NCBI GenBank assembly: GCA_964011275.1
Contig: CAXGOB010000038.1
Span: forward strand, 1-45,941
Direction of reading: 5' to 3'
Source: UBA7328 sp002471345
Lineage (GTDB): Bacteria; Bacteroidota; Bacteroidia; Chitinophagales; Saprospiraceae
Length of the DNA: 45,941 bases
Shown: in pieces, positions 35,871-44,677 of the stretch
Position numbering within the stretch: position 1 is the stretch's first letter
How the letters are laid out: each line of letters begins with the position of its first letter
The notes under the pieces: model-generated
What the model saw: the letters and a program-made list of their open reading frames with translations, nothing else
Databases searched by the model: none
Told to the model about the DNA's origin: nothing
Position numbers and translations under genes: made by a program

Positions 35871-36419
35871 TTAATTGAGTTGCGCCAAATGATGAATGGT
35901 ATGAAATTCTGTAAAATAAAGTATCTCGCGCATGGATACTTTTCCTATTGCCGGATGAGGTATCACAATCATAGATAGTTCCTTTTCATTCCAATTTTCC
36001 ATCATAGTTAAAACGTCTTCCAGGCTTTGGTTAAACTTTGAAAGTAGCTCCTCCTTCTTCATACTATCTTCTTCGCTAAATACAAATGGAGGAGGAGCTT
36101 TTATTCCTGTGGTCAACGCTTTGATATATTTTGACTTCAAATCATCATAAGCATACTCAGCTCTTTCTAGCGTGCCAAATTTAGCCATCAATTTCTCTTT
36201 GGGAATGGATAGGCTTTTTACTACCGGAGTTGTACTGAGCCATAAATGTCCTAATACCTCTTTAGGGGACCACTTTCCTTCAGCTCTGGGTTTAGAATAC
36301 GTTTCTTGACTCATTGAATGGATAGCGTATACCACTTCTCCAAAAGATTGTCTCAGACCTGATTTAATTTGAGCTTTATCCATTTGCGCGATTAACGTTG
36401 CTTGATTATTATAATTCAT
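35871..36419 (-). CDS. DinB-family protein
   Basis: About 182 residues from Met at 36419 (MNYNNQATLIAQ); an upstream in-frame ATG at 36467 would run through the inverted repeat proposed as an operator and adds residues atypical of the family. The DinB four-helix bundle is recognised by WSPKEVLGHLWLS, with the first metal-ligand His, and by the C-terminal EFHTIHHLAQL, which gives the other two. These proteins bind a divalent metal and some act as thiol-dependent S-transferases; the activity here is unknown. It diverges from a HxlR regulator with a shared regulatory region and is probably controlled by it. Confidence 0.85.
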   Translation of the reverse strand: MNYNNQATLIAQMDKAQIKSGLRQSFGEVVYAIHSMSQETYSKPRAEGKWSPKEVLGHLWLSTTPVVKSLSIPKEKLMAKFGTLERAEYAYDDLKSKYIKALTTGIKAPPPFVFSEEDSMKKEELLSKFNQSLEDVLTMMENWNEKELSMIVIPHPAIGKVSMREILYFTEFHTIHHLAQLN

Positions 36420-36452
36420 TAAGTTACTTTTAATTACTAATGTAGGGATCAT

Positions 36453-36476
36453 TGATACTTTAGTCAAGAAGTATCA
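36453..36476. promoter_or_regulatory. Perfect inverted repeat in the DinB-HxlR intergenic region (candidate operator)
   Basis: tgatactt (36453-36460) and aagtatca (36469-36476) are separated by 8 bp, giving a symmetric site centred 30 bp upstream of hxlR-like ATG and 45 bp upstream of the DinB start. Winged-helix HxlR dimers typically bind such short inverted repeats between divergent genes, so this is a natural autoregulatory operator. Confidence 0.55.
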
Positions 36477-36494
36477 GGAAAATAACACAGTAAC

Positions 36495-36884
36495 ATGGAA
36501 GGAACTATTGTTGATAATCAATCAGTTGTGCTAAAAGAAAAGATTAAAGATTTTTTCTTTACACATTTACAAGGCAATACGGCACAATGTCCAATTCGAG
36601 ATTTATTGGCCACTAATATGGACAAATGGAGTTTATTCGTGCTTTATAATTTGAGTTTTGGTCAAGTTATGAGATTCAATGAATTGAAGGCTAGGATACC
36701 TGACATTTCTTCAAGGATGCTCTCTATGACTTTGAAAAAATTTGAAGCCAATGGTATTATTACTAGGAAAGTATATGCTCAAGTTCCTCCAAAAGTAGAA
36801 TATAGATTTACAGAATTTGGTGAAGAATATGCAGTAAAAATGATTGATCTAAGTCGATGGTATTTAGAAAATCAACCTTCCTAA
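36495..36884 (+). CDS. HxlR-family winged-helix transcriptional regulator
   Basis: 129 residues of HxlR type. The N-terminal AQCPIRDLLATNMDKWSLFVLY contains Cys32, at the position of the redox-sensing Cys in YodB/HypR-type members. The winged helix follows: RFNELKARIPDISSRMLSMTLKKFEANGIITRKVY, then the wing VEYRFTEFGEEY. The gene diverges from the DinB gene. Regulators in this position often respond to electrophiles or disulfide stress and control the neighbouring gene; the ligand here is unknown. Confidence 0.92.
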   Translation: MEGTIVDNQSVVLKEKIKDFFFTHLQGNTAQCPIRDLLATNMDKWSLFVLYNLSFGQVMRFNELKARIPDISSRMLSMTLKKFEANGIITRKVYAQVPPKVEYRFTEFGEEYAVKMIDLSRWYLENQPS

Positions 36885-37015
36885 ATTTAGTATTATCAAT
36901 GGCTTGTTCTTGGATGAGCATTGTGTTATTTAATTCACAAAATACTGAAGAAGTAAATCTACCATTTGAACTATTGCCTAATCCAATTGTAACTTTATAG
37001 ATCACGATAGAATAA

Positions 37016-37483
37016 ATGATCTGGAATCGGATTAAAAATAGTGGCGCTTATATCAAGATGAAGAGCTTCTTTAAGCAAGGACTCTCACCTCGTCAATTAG
37101 CACTCACTATTATAATAAGTATTCTGATTGGGGTCATGCCTGTGCTCATTGTTAATACATGGATTATTGGGGTATTTTCTGTAGTATTTAGACTTAACCT
37201 TCCATTGGCTTTATTTATCAATTACGGAATATGGCCACTACATGTATTACTCATTATACCATTTATAAAAGTTGGGACATGGGTGACCGGTGCATCCATG
37301 ACATCGATTACATTATCGTACTTCCAAGATGCATTTGCTGAGAGTATACTTCTTGGATTTCAGGATATAGGCTTACAAGTGGCATATGGAATATTAGGAT
37401 GGGCCCTCATCAGCATTCCCATTGCATTTGCAATTTTTTTTCCATTAGAAAATGGATTGTTGGCATATCTCAAGAAATCTTAA
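37016..37483 (+). CDS. DUF2062 membrane protein
   Basis: 155 residues, about four membrane segments. FFKQGLSPRQLALTIIISILIGVMPVLIVNTWIIGVFSVVF is the DUF2062 opening, and PLALFINYGIWPLHVLLIIPFIKVG a core segment. Members are often stand-alone or fused to glycosyltransferases and have no known function. The start is an ATG at 37016; an in-frame Met at residue 15 (MKSFFKQGLSP) is an alternative. It converges with the next gene with 10 bp between stop codons. Confidence 0.85.
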   Translation: MIWNRIKNSGAYIKMKSFFKQGLSPRQLALTIIISILIGVMPVLIVNTWIIGVFSVVFRLNLPLALFINYGIWPLHVLLIIPFIKVGTWVTGASMTSITLSYFQDAFAESILLGFQDIGLQVAYGILGWALISIPIAFAIFFPLENGLLAYLKKS

Positions 37484-37493
37484 TTCAATCTTT

Positions 37494-38156
37494 TTAATCA
37501 TCTTTTTCTCCAGCCGTTAATAGAGCATTAGCTACCAGTTCATTGATTATTACCTGTTTATTGATCATATACTTGAACATTCCATCTTCGACTACAGCTA
37601 TATCGTCTAGTCCCTTGGCTTTCATTGTCTTAAGGACTTCAGAGGTTTTAGTTTCAGGTTTAATTTGATCATTTTGCAAACCTGCAAATTCATTTTTTAA
37701 TTTATTATACCTGAATCGTGAGTTTCCCTCAGTCTCTAATAATTGACCAGAAAATATACTACTGCTCATCCACCCATCAAATTGACCATTATTTTCGAAT
37801 AAAATATACTTCACACCTAGAGTAGAGACATAGTCCAATAACAACTCTCTGATATAGATCTTATCACTGGTAATTCTAAGCGCATCTATATTTTTCAAAT
37901 TTGAATTTTCAATGTTTTCTTTGATTAGTTGTAGTTGGCCTCCCCCACCTTTAGTTTCTACTCTAAAGTTATTTTGAACAGACTCTATTGATAAATCCTG
38001 AGATGCAAAGGTTTGGATTTCAGTATTCTTTATACTCTGACTGATCTCAATGAGGTTACCTACTTTTATTCCGCGGCCTTCCTTAGTCACTTGATCATAA
38101 AGACCATTGACTTTATCCTGAAAAACTACAAGAACAATCACTACAAAAAAGGCCAT
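37494..38156 (-). CDS. Membrane-anchored protein with a CBS-like C-terminus; likely frameshifted at its N-terminus
   Basis: 220 residues as an open frame starting ATG at 38156 inside a hydrophobic stretch (AFFVVIVLVVF). Upstream, in the neighbouring frame, an ATG at 38200 gives MEKIKIWMPILEKLVWP, a charged leader followed by membrane residues, ending at a run of six T (38145-38150, minus strand). Adding one T would join the frames into an ordinary N-terminal anchor. The middle is unrecognised; the C-terminal 50 residues (SEVLKTMKAKGLDDIAVVEDG) resemble half of a CBS pair. Downstream gene order gives no function. The open frame may thus not be the native start. Confidence 0.6.
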   Translation of the reverse strand: MAFFVVIVLVVFQDKVNGLYDQVTKEGRGIKVGNLIEISQSIKNTEIQTFASQDLSIESVQNNFRVETKGGGGQLQLIKENIENSNLKNIDALRITSDKIYIRELLLDYVSTLGVKYILFENNGQFDGWMSSSIFSGQLLETEGNSRFRYNKLKNEFAGLQNDQIKPETKTSEVLKTMKAKGLDDIAVVEDGMFKYMINKQVIINELVANALLTAGEKDD

Positions 38157-38246
38157 ACAAGCTTCTCAAGTATTGGCATCCATATTTTGATCTTTTCCAT
38201 TGTTGTTATTTTAGTAGAGTGGATTTATTATTCTCGAAATTCATGC

Positions 38247-38912
38247 TCAAATTCCCAATCGCCGCCGATCCAATAAATGTGCAAACCCCGCAAATAAAAA
38301 GTAAAAGAACAATGCCGAAATAGTCAATTGCAGTACATCTTCATTAGCAGGAAGGATATAGAAATTGAGATAATTAGCAAATAACATAAACAGTAAAAAT
38401 GCAATATTGAGGTAGTCATTCATTTTTGATGGACCCTTTGTATTTTTCATATAGTACACAAAAGCTATAATTAGAAGTAATGACTCTACAGCAAATGATG
38501 CGATCTTATTATGCCAAAGTCCGATCCCAAATTTAGGGTCACCTGCTATTAATGGTAAATCTGGAGTATGCACAATCAAATCCACAAACCAATGTGACAA
38601 AACTGCTAATCCCATAATAATCGCTATACGCTTTGCATTAGGCTTACCCTTTGCTATTACAAATCTGTATAAAATATAGAACATCAATGCCCACAATAGC
38701 GATCCTAATAATCCATGAGTAATTGGATATTCCATCTGAAAATTATTCACTTCAGTAAATCCTTCTACGAAAGTGATCTTTTCAACCCCTAATGTAGCAA
38801 GTGGAAAAAAGAGAATATCGATGAACTGTGTGGCGGCAAATAGCATTCCTAATGAAGTATTAGTCTCTTTTCCTTTAAGAGCATATGCCGCTGCATAGTG
38901 TCCAACAAACAT
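38247..38912 (-). CDS. YdjM-like membrane protein (metal-dependent-hydrolase-type)
   Basis: 221 residues with about five to six membrane segments. MFVGHYAAAYALK at the N-terminus, YPITHGLLGSLLWALMF and LSHWFVDLIVHTPDLPL carry the spaced His/Asp residues typical of the YdjM/LexA-regulated inner-membrane metal-dependent hydrolases. The function of these proteins is not established. The neighbouring genes are unrelated. Bacteroidota carry several paralogues. Confidence 0.7.
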   Translation of the reverse strand: MFVGHYAAAYALKGKETNTSLGMLFAATQFIDILFFPLATLGVEKITFVEGFTEVNNFQMEYPITHGLLGSLLWALMFYILYRFVIAKGKPNAKRIAIIMGLAVLSHWFVDLIVHTPDLPLIAGDPKFGIGLWHNKIASFAVESLLLIIAFVYYMKNTKGPSKMNDYLNIAFLLFMLFANYLNFYILPANEDVLQLTISALFFYFLFAGFAHLLDRRRLGI

Positions 38913-39064
38913 TTAAGTAGTTTTGATGTATTCCTTGAAAGTTATGAAATGTGATCAATTTACAGTTAGCCTTAACTCATCTTTTGATGATATAGAATCA
39001 AAATATTAATGTAAGATATTGACGTTCAACAGAGTCCTAATGACGGTCATTTTATAACACAATT

Positions 39065-40186
39065 TTACTTTATCACATTGATGTAATATAAATTCAAGGC
39101 CATTGAATTTGCTTCAATAATATCCAATTTCCCATCACTATTTATATCCGCTAATTTGATATCATAAGTATCAAATGAAGTATTCCCAAGTTCATAATTT
39201 TCAAATTGCTCCCCGTCATTCATATTCAAGAAATAAGAGTTTTTCTCACCACTATTACCTACAATGATATCTACATCGCCATCACCATCTATATCTCCAG
39301 CATCTATTGAGAATGAAGGACTGTCAGATTCGTCAAATACTTTGTAATGACTGTAATGAAGCACATGATCATCATTTCGCTTACCAAAACAGATAATATT
39401 AGGCTCACCAATATTTGCCAATATCAAGTCTTTAATTCCATCACCATTTAGATCAGCGACTGCAACTGACCTCGTCTCATCTTTACCCGATCCATAAGGA
39501 ATTCTCTCATCAAATGTCATCTCGTCATTGAGGTATACATAATTCTGTTGGCCATCCCTATTGGCTAGAATAAGGTCTTTATCACCATCATTATCTACAT
39601 CAGCCACTTCTACATCAATGGTGGAGTCTTCATCATTACCAAAATGGATAACCTTTTCAAATATTCCGCTTCCATTATTCAGACAAATCTCATTCGTATT
39701 CCTCCGATTGGTGACTAAAATGTCTATATCACCATCGCTATCTATATCATTTAAAGTCACATTTCTAGTATTACTCACTTCATATCCAAATCCACCTTTT
39801 TCTGTGAAATGACCATGCCCATCATTAAAAAAAAGTCGGTTAGGTGCCTTATCATTTCCAACAACAATATCTAAATCCCCATCATTATCCAGATCAGCGA
39901 CCTCTGCAGCGTATGAAGTTGATCTATAAAACCCTAAAGGGAAAGAAACATTGAATCCACCTTTCCCATTATTCAAAAACACCTCATTCTGATCTGGCCA
40001 ATGTCGACCATTAGCTATGATGATATCCATATCTCCATCGCCATCTAGATCTCCATGAGCAGCAGATGCCGTCCTGAGCTTTTCTACTCCAAAAGAAAAG
40101 CGACTTCCTTGTGGATTACGAAAGTGTTGGGAATAGGCTATATTTATCTGACTTACAATGATTAATGTATATATTATTTTATGCAT
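39065..40186 (-). CDS. Secreted FG-GAP/VCBS-repeat protein
   Basis: 373 residues with a signal peptide (about 1-19, ending AYSQ). About seven repeats of an FG-GAP blade carry the calcium loop DxDGDxD in forms such as DLDGDGDMDIIIANG, DLDNDGDLDIVVGN and DINSDGKLDIIEAN, each followed by a F/YLNNGxGxF strand. This makes an integrin-like beta-propeller that binds calcium and, in relatives, ligands on the cell surface. No sorting domain (T9SS type) is visible at the C-terminus. Substrate or partner unknown. Confidence 0.88.
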   Translation of the reverse strand: MHKIIYTLIIVSQINIAYSQHFRNPQGSRFSFGVEKLRTASAAHGDLDGDGDMDIIIANGRHWPDQNEVFLNNGKGGFNVSFPLGFYRSTSYAAEVADLDNDGDLDIVVGNDKAPNRLFFNDGHGHFTEKGGFGYEVSNTRNVTLNDIDSDGDIDILVTNRRNTNEICLNNGSGIFEKVIHFGNDEDSTIDVEVADVDNDGDKDLILANRDGQQNYVYLNDEMTFDERIPYGSGKDETRSVAVADLNGDGIKDLILANIGEPNIICFGKRNDDHVLHYSHYKVFDESDSPSFSIDAGDIDGDGDVDIIVGNSGEKNSYFLNMNDGEQFENYELGNTSFDTYDIKLADINSDGKLDIIEANSMALNLYYINVIK

Positions 40187-40292
40187 ATGTATGTGTTTAA
40201 TCTATCCCAAAACCTACCTTCTAAAAAGCGAACGGGGTATATTTCTATCTAAATATAAAGATATCCTTTCTTTCTAAACCTAACTAAATCCC

Positions 40293-40317
40293 CCACTTTT
40301 AAAAGAGTGAAAAGTGG
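40293..40317. repeat. Short hairpin left of the REP element
   Basis: ccactttt (40293-40300) and aaaagtgg (40310-40317) form an 8-bp stem with a 9-nt loop. It lies near the left edge of the REP-like region and upstream of the FG-GAP gene; it may be part of the element or of that gene's leader. Confidence 0.35.
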
Positions 40318-40329
40318 TAGCTGCAACTA

Positions 40330-40342
40330 AGTCCTGTAAGGA
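40330..40342 (+). repeat. Left terminal REP-like repeat of the RAYT element
   Basis: The 13-mer agtcctgtaagga occurs here; inside it, gtcct-gta-aggac (40331-40343) is a small palindrome. A reverse-complement copy is at 40939-40951, on the other side of the transposase. Confidence 0.7.
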
Positions 40343-40355
40343 CGAAATAAAAAAG

Positions 40356-40375
40356 CTAGAATCATCTGATTCTAG
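40356..40375. repeat. 9-bp perfect palindrome in the REP region
   Basis: ctagaatca (40356-40364) and tgattctag (40367-40375), 2-nt loop. It lies 50 bp from the 3' end of the transposase gene and next to a second REP-like stretch around 40396-40413. It may be a folded recognition element of the transposase. Confidence 0.5.
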
Positions 40376-40425
40376 AATTCAAGTAAAAAATTCAACTACC
40401 TCTGTAGGAGCGACATTCCTTATCC

Positions 40426-40896
40426 TCAATATAATCCTTGATGAAATTGAGGTAAATACTCATCTTCTCTTTCTATTTCATTCTCATATAATAGTTTTAA
40501 ATATTCGTTTTCAAAGGACTTCTTTTGGTGATGAACTTTTTGATTTTTAATGTAATCCACAACCTTCGCCACATCTCTTTCTCCTACAGAAAATGTTGCT
40601 CCTCCCTTTTGCCAAGAAAACTCTTGTTCTAAAAACCCTTGTGCATTGATCCATCTTGATGAATTAGACTTCTCTTTCTGAACAAATACAGATGGGGCAA
40701 TAGTTGGTCGCAAACGAGCCAAAATATGGATATGATCAGCCATTCCATTTACTTGTATTGGAAATTGGTTCAAATTTTTAATAATCACAACAATATACTT
40801 ATGAAGGTCAACTTCAAATTCAGGTAAGATTAATGCTTGTCAAAATTTCACAGCGCTGACATGATGGACATACAACTTCGTAAAAGAATAGGGCAT
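40426..40896 (-). pseudogene. REP-associated Y1 transposase (RAYT/IS200-like), interrupted by one stop codon
   Basis: Reading the minus strand from an ATG at 40894-40896 gives MPYSFTKLYVHHVSAVKF, a TGA at 40840-40842, then QALILPEFEVDLHKYI and the remainder ending LPQFHQGLY. Apart from that one TGA the frame is intact for 157 codons, the normal RAYT length. The HUH nickase site (NGMADHIHILARL, His-Ile-His), the SSRWIN loop and the catalytic-Tyr segment VVDYIKNQKVHH are preserved. The base change fits CGA to TGA. Translation could restart at the GTG at 40788 but would miss the N-terminal strand. Flanking inverted 13-mers and palindromes define the element at about 40.3-40.95 kb. I infer a recently inactivated RAYT. 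Confidence 0.75.
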
Positions 40897-40938
40897 GATA
40901 TTCCATTTTAAATCAAGATAGTACAAATATGAATTACA

Positions 40939-40951
40939 TCCTTACAGGACT
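40939..40951 (-). repeat. Right terminal REP-like repeat of the RAYT element
   Basis: Reverse complement of the 13-mer agtcctgtaagga found at 40330-40342. The two copies flank the broken transposase as inverted ends, 596 bp apart. Confidence 0.7.
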
Positions 40952-40971
40952 AAGGCCACTTTTATAAATGA

Positions 40972-41002
40972 GCAAGAGACAATTTTGGAAATTGTCTCTT
41001 GC
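40972..41002 (-). terminator. Terminator-like hairpin after the BNR-repeat gene
   Basis: A 13-bp perfect stem (gcaagagacaatt at 40972-40984, aattgtctcttgc at 40990-41002) with a 5-nt loop, 90 bp past the stop codon of the minus-strand BNR gene. It is the strongest hairpin in the window. A T-run is weak, so the end of the message could also be protected by it. Confidence 0.6.
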
Positions 41003-41091
41003 TATATTCTATCGCCTCTACAAGGCTGTCATCTGACTCCCAGAGTGACGCCAAATTTAAGCCTGATTAGTCAGATTCTATGAACACCAAA

Positions 41092-44000
41092 TCAATCCAC
41101 CTTAATAAAATCCAATGCCTTGGCCCTTATCGCCGCATTCAGTGCAGGAATATCTTGCTCCTTCACCATTTTATACTTCGCTAATTCTGCATCGATCAGC
41201 CCTACCATCTCATCTTTTACAGCTATTGCTGCTTCCGTAGGAGGAAATTCTCCTCTGCCGGTTAATGAATTCAAATGAGCCAATTTATTGGTTAATTTAA
41301 TAGGGAAATTAAGCGGATCTTGCCTACTTTGATTCTTAGTCTGATACAGCTCTTTTTCTACATCCCCTATTAGAGAATCTATTCTCGTTGCTTCTGCTAC
41401 TAAATCTTCTTCACCCTCATAATCTTTCTTTAGAGAAGCCAGTTTCTTTTTTACTTTTCTGATTTCTATGATGGCCTCATGTGCTTCAGTCACCTTCTCA
41501 TTTACCTCTTGTAGAAAACTGAATTTATTCTCATAATCTGCCTGAGGGATGTCCAATTTTGGATTAGCGATGATATTGAAACTTTGAGATTGGCTCTTAC
41601 CACCATAAGTCATTTCTATCCTATACTCTCCTGGTACTGCCCGTTGTCCTCTCAGAGATCCAGCCCACATGATCATTCCATCAAATGACTTTGCATCTGG
41701 ATATCTAAAATTCCAATTGAACTTATTAGATCCAGCTTTCACACCTTTGATCATATTCACTTTGTCTTCTGCATGAGTAGAGAATGTTCTCACATGTTCA
41801 CCATCAGCCTGATAGATAGACATACTGAGTGTATCTTTCTTATCATAGTCTTTTAGATAATAGAAAGCTGTAACTCCACCAGCATGATTCTGCCCTACTC
41901 CACTTCGGCTGCCTCCAAATCGGCCACCTCCACTACCAAATAGATAAGCATCTATTGGATCGAATAAAGTCATATCACTCATTCCCGTTTTTGACGCATT
42001 CTGATGTATCAATGTAAGATCATCAATAAGCCATAATGACCTTCCCTGTGTCGCAGCTATCAGATTATTGTCTTTTATAGTCAGATCTGTGATCGGTACT
42101 ATAGGAAGATTCATTTGGAAAGGATGCCATTGACGACCATCATTATAAGAAATGTACATTCCAGTCTCAGTACCCGCATAAAGCAATCCTGCCTTTGCTG
42201 GGTCCACTCTTACCACTCTAGTAAAATGATCTCGTTTAATTCCATTGGTGATCTTAGTCCATGATTTTCCATAATCTGTAGTCTTATAGATGTACGGAGC
42301 ATAATCTCCTAACTTATACTTTGTCCCTGCAAAATAGCATGTACCTGCATCATGGGGATCAGGTTCTATACTATTGATCATCATCCATTCCGGCATACCT
42401 TTGGGAGTGACATTAGTCCAGTTCTGACCACCGTCACGAGTGACATGTACAAGGCCATCATCACTACCAGCCCAGATGAGCCCTTCTTCTATAGGAGATT
42501 CATCAGCAGCAAAAACTGTACAGTAGTACTCTACACTGGTATTATCCTGAGTGATAGGTCCTCCTGAAGTGCCCAATTTACTCGCATCGTTGCGAGTAAG
42601 GTCAGGACTGATCACTTCCCATGTCTGCCCTTCATCTTCACTCATATGTAAGTGATTAGATGCAGTGTATAATCTGTCGCTATTATGCCTAGAAAAGAAT
42701 ATCGGGAAGTTCCATTGAAATCTATATTTCATCGCTTCAGCTCCAGCTCCCATAGGGTTGTCAGGCCATACATTTATACCTCTTGTAGTATTCAGTCTAT
42801 GATCTACTCTCGTAAGAAATCCTCCATAGCTACCTCCATATACAATCTCAGGATCATCAGGATCCGGAGCAATATGTGCCGACTCTCCACCAGCAGTGCT
42901 CTCCCAGTCACTTTCTGATATACTTCCTCCATTAGTCCTATGTGGAACTCGTATCGTACTGTTGTCTTGCTGTGCTACAAGTATTCTATAAGGAAATGCA
43001 TTATCAGTGGTCACTCTATAATATTGAGCAGTGGGCTGATTGTGATATGTACTCCAAGTGCCTCCCGCATCATAGGATACCTGAGCTCCACCATCATCAG
43101 CTATGATCATACGTTGTGGATCTTCGGGAGCAATCCATAGATCATGATGATCACCATGTGGTGCACCTCTAGCTATGAATGTCTTTCCACCATCTGTAGA
43201 AGTATGATATCTCACATTCACTACATATACCTTATCTACATCCTTAGTATCCGCATAGATACGAGTGTAGTACCATGCTCTTTGACGTAAGGCACGACTT
43301 TCATTGGTCTTCTTCCAAGTCTTGCCACCATCATCACTGCGGTATATTCCTCCTTTATCATTTTCTATCAGTGTCCATATTCTATCACTATTGGCAGGTG
43401 ATACAGCTACTGCTGATATTCCCCATACGCCTTCAGGTAATCCTTCATTCTTACTTATATCCGTCCAAGTCTCACCACTGTCAGTACTTTTCCATAAGCT
43501 AGATCCTTCGCCTCCACTTTCTAGGCTATAAGGAGTTCTTCTGATCTTCCAAGTAGTAGCATAAAGTATTCTAGAATTATTAGGGTCTATGACAAGGTCT
43601 ACAGCACCTGCATCTTTATTTGCAAATAAGACTCTGCGCCATGTATTACCACCATCTGTGGTCTTGTACACACCTCTTTCAGTACTAGATTTATATAGAT
43701 CACCCATCACTGCGGCATATGCTACATCAGCATTATCAGGATGTATTCTGATTCTCGATATATGCCTGGAGTTTATAAGTCCTTTCTGACTCCATGTCTT
43801 TCCTGCATCATCAGATTTCCATACTCCATATCCATAAGAAACATTTCCTCTTACAGTTTTTTCACCACCGCCTACATATAATACGTTGTTATCCGATGTG
43901 CTTACAGCTACTGCACCTATAGATCCTCCGAAAAATCCATCAGAAATATTTTCCCATGAATTGCCGCCATTTTTAGTGCGCCATACTCCGCCTCCTGTAC

Positions 44001-44193
44001 TACCGAAGTAAAATAGATTAGGATGACCGGGTACTCCCGTGGCAGCGCAACTTCTACCGCCTCTGTAAGGACCTATAGATCTCCATTCCAGAGCTTCATA
44101 ATAATCAGAATTAGGATCAGGTTTCACTGCCTGAGCAGAAAGGTCTATATAGGTTAACGATATGATGATAAAAATAAAAGCTAGTTTTTTCAT
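41092..44193 (-). CDS. Large secreted BNR/Asp-box (sortilin-like) propeller protein
   Basis: 1033 residues with a signal peptide (about 1-20, ending LSAQ). Some eleven Asp-box motifs (SxDxGxTW), for example TKNGGNSW, SDDAGKTW, TTDGGNTW, STDSGETW and SEDEGQTW, build two VPS10/sortilin-type propellers across residues about 30-760. An Ig-like/FlgD-like segment (RAVPGEYRIEMTYGGKSQSQSF) and a helical C-terminal region of about 130 residues follow. Such proteins are often labelled glycosyl hydrolases, but no catalytic residues can be pointed to. They are usually exported and abundant in marine Bacteroidota. The antisense ORFs inside it are shadows. Confidence 0.9.
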   Translation of the reverse strand: MKKLAFIFIIISLTYIDLSAQAVKPDPNSDYYEALEWRSIGPYRGGRSCAATGVPGHPNLFYFGSTGGGVWRTKNGGNSWENISDGFFGGSIGAVAVSTSDNNVLYVGGGEKTVRGNVSYGYGVWKSDDAGKTWSQKGLINSRHISRIRIHPDNADVAYAAVMGDLYKSSTERGVYKTTDGGNTWRRVLFANKDAGAVDLVIDPNNSRILYATTWKIRRTPYSLESGGEGSSLWKSTDSGETWTDISKNEGLPEGVWGISAVAVSPANSDRIWTLIENDKGGIYRSDDGGKTWKKTNESRALRQRAWYYTRIYADTKDVDKVYVVNVRYHTSTDGGKTFIARGAPHGDHHDLWIAPEDPQRMIIADDGGAQVSYDAGGTWSTYHNQPTAQYYRVTTDNAFPYRILVAQQDNSTIRVPHRTNGGSISESDWESTAGGESAHIAPDPDDPEIVYGGSYGGFLTRVDHRLNTTRGINVWPDNPMGAGAEAMKYRFQWNFPIFFSRHNSDRLYTASNHLHMSEDEGQTWEVISPDLTRNDASKLGTSGGPITQDNTSVEYYCTVFAADESPIEEGLIWAGSDDGLVHVTRDGGQNWTNVTPKGMPEWMMINSIEPDPHDAGTCYFAGTKYKLGDYAPYIYKTTDYGKSWTKITNGIKRDHFTRVVRVDPAKAGLLYAGTETGMYISYNDGRQWHPFQMNLPIVPITDLTIKDNNLIAATQGRSLWLIDDLTLIHQNASKTGMSDMTLFDPIDAYLFGSGGGRFGGSRSGVGQNHAGGVTAFYYLKDYDKKDTLSMSIYQADGEHVRTFSTHAEDKVNMIKGVKAGSNKFNWNFRYPDAKSFDGMIMWAGSLRGQRAVPGEYRIEMTYGGKSQSQSFNIIANPKLDIPQADYENKFSFLQEVNEKVTEAHEAIIEIRKVKKKLASLKKDYEGEEDLVAEATRIDSLIGDVEKELYQTKNQSRQDPLNFPIKLTNKLAHLNSLTGRGEFPPTEAAIAVKDEMVGLIDAELAKYKMVKEQDIPALNAAIRAKALDFIKVD

Positions 44194-44270
44194 TTGTCAA
44201 TTTGTAATTAAGCTCGGAAAATAGACAGTTTTTAGAATACTTTAGCTTTAAGACATGATATTTATTCTTG

Positions 44271-44618
44271 TTATCGGCGATTGATTAATACTTCACTATT
44301 ACTGAAAAGCATATAGCTGAAATCATATACATATCTGTATTCTTTATTCTGCTTATTGATTTTGTATGTGGTGATATAATTAAAATTGAATTTTTTCCGC
44401 TCTAGAGTCAAAATTGATACTTTCATTTGGGTTTTCTTTTTCCCCATTATCTCTAAGAGAATAGATCGGTTACGATGTAGTATATTATCAATTTTATACG
44501 CAGCATCTCGTGTAACCTGACTCAACTTTTGATGATAACTCGTTTTACATTTTACTGTACAAAATATCTTATCACTTCGGCCATTAAAATGAGATTTACA
44601 GAGTCGACAGATACGCAT
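44271..44618 (-). CDS. Small Zn-finger protein, Bacteroidota-specific
   Basis: About 115 residues from Met at 44618 (MRICRLCKSHF); an upstream in-frame ATG at 44633 adds 5 residues and cannot be excluded. A CxxC...CxxxC zinc ribbon holds Cys9, Cys12, Cys25 and Cys29 counted from the longer start. The middle is rich in Lys/Arg/Asn (NILHRNRSILLEI), and the C-terminal half is beta-rich (FNYITTYKINKQNKEYRYVYDFSYM). Similar small Zn-ribbon proteins are common in Bacteroidota next to tyrosine recombinases, as here (divergent, 159 bp apart). Function unknown; a DNA-binding accessory role is inference. Confidence 0.75.
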   Translation of the reverse strand: MRICRLCKSHFNGRSDKIFCTVKCKTSYHQKLSQVTRDAAYKIDNILHRNRSILLEIMGKKKTQMKVSILTLERKKFNFNYITTYKINKQNKEYRYVYDFSYMLFSNSEVLINRR

Positions 44619-44677
44619 AGTTATAATTTTCATTCAAAAAAGAAATCAAACTAAAAGTACAAAACAACTATCCGTAT

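Noticed and set aside
42352..43789. Several plus-strand ORFs of 66-77 codons inside the BNR gene
   Set aside because: They are antisense shadows of the repetitive Asp-box coding sequence, with no start context or family resemblance.
41092..44193. Calling the BNR protein a sialidase or glycosyl hydrolase
   Set aside because: Asp-boxes alone do not show catalysis, and the Arg triad and Tyr/Glu pair of sialidases could not be located.
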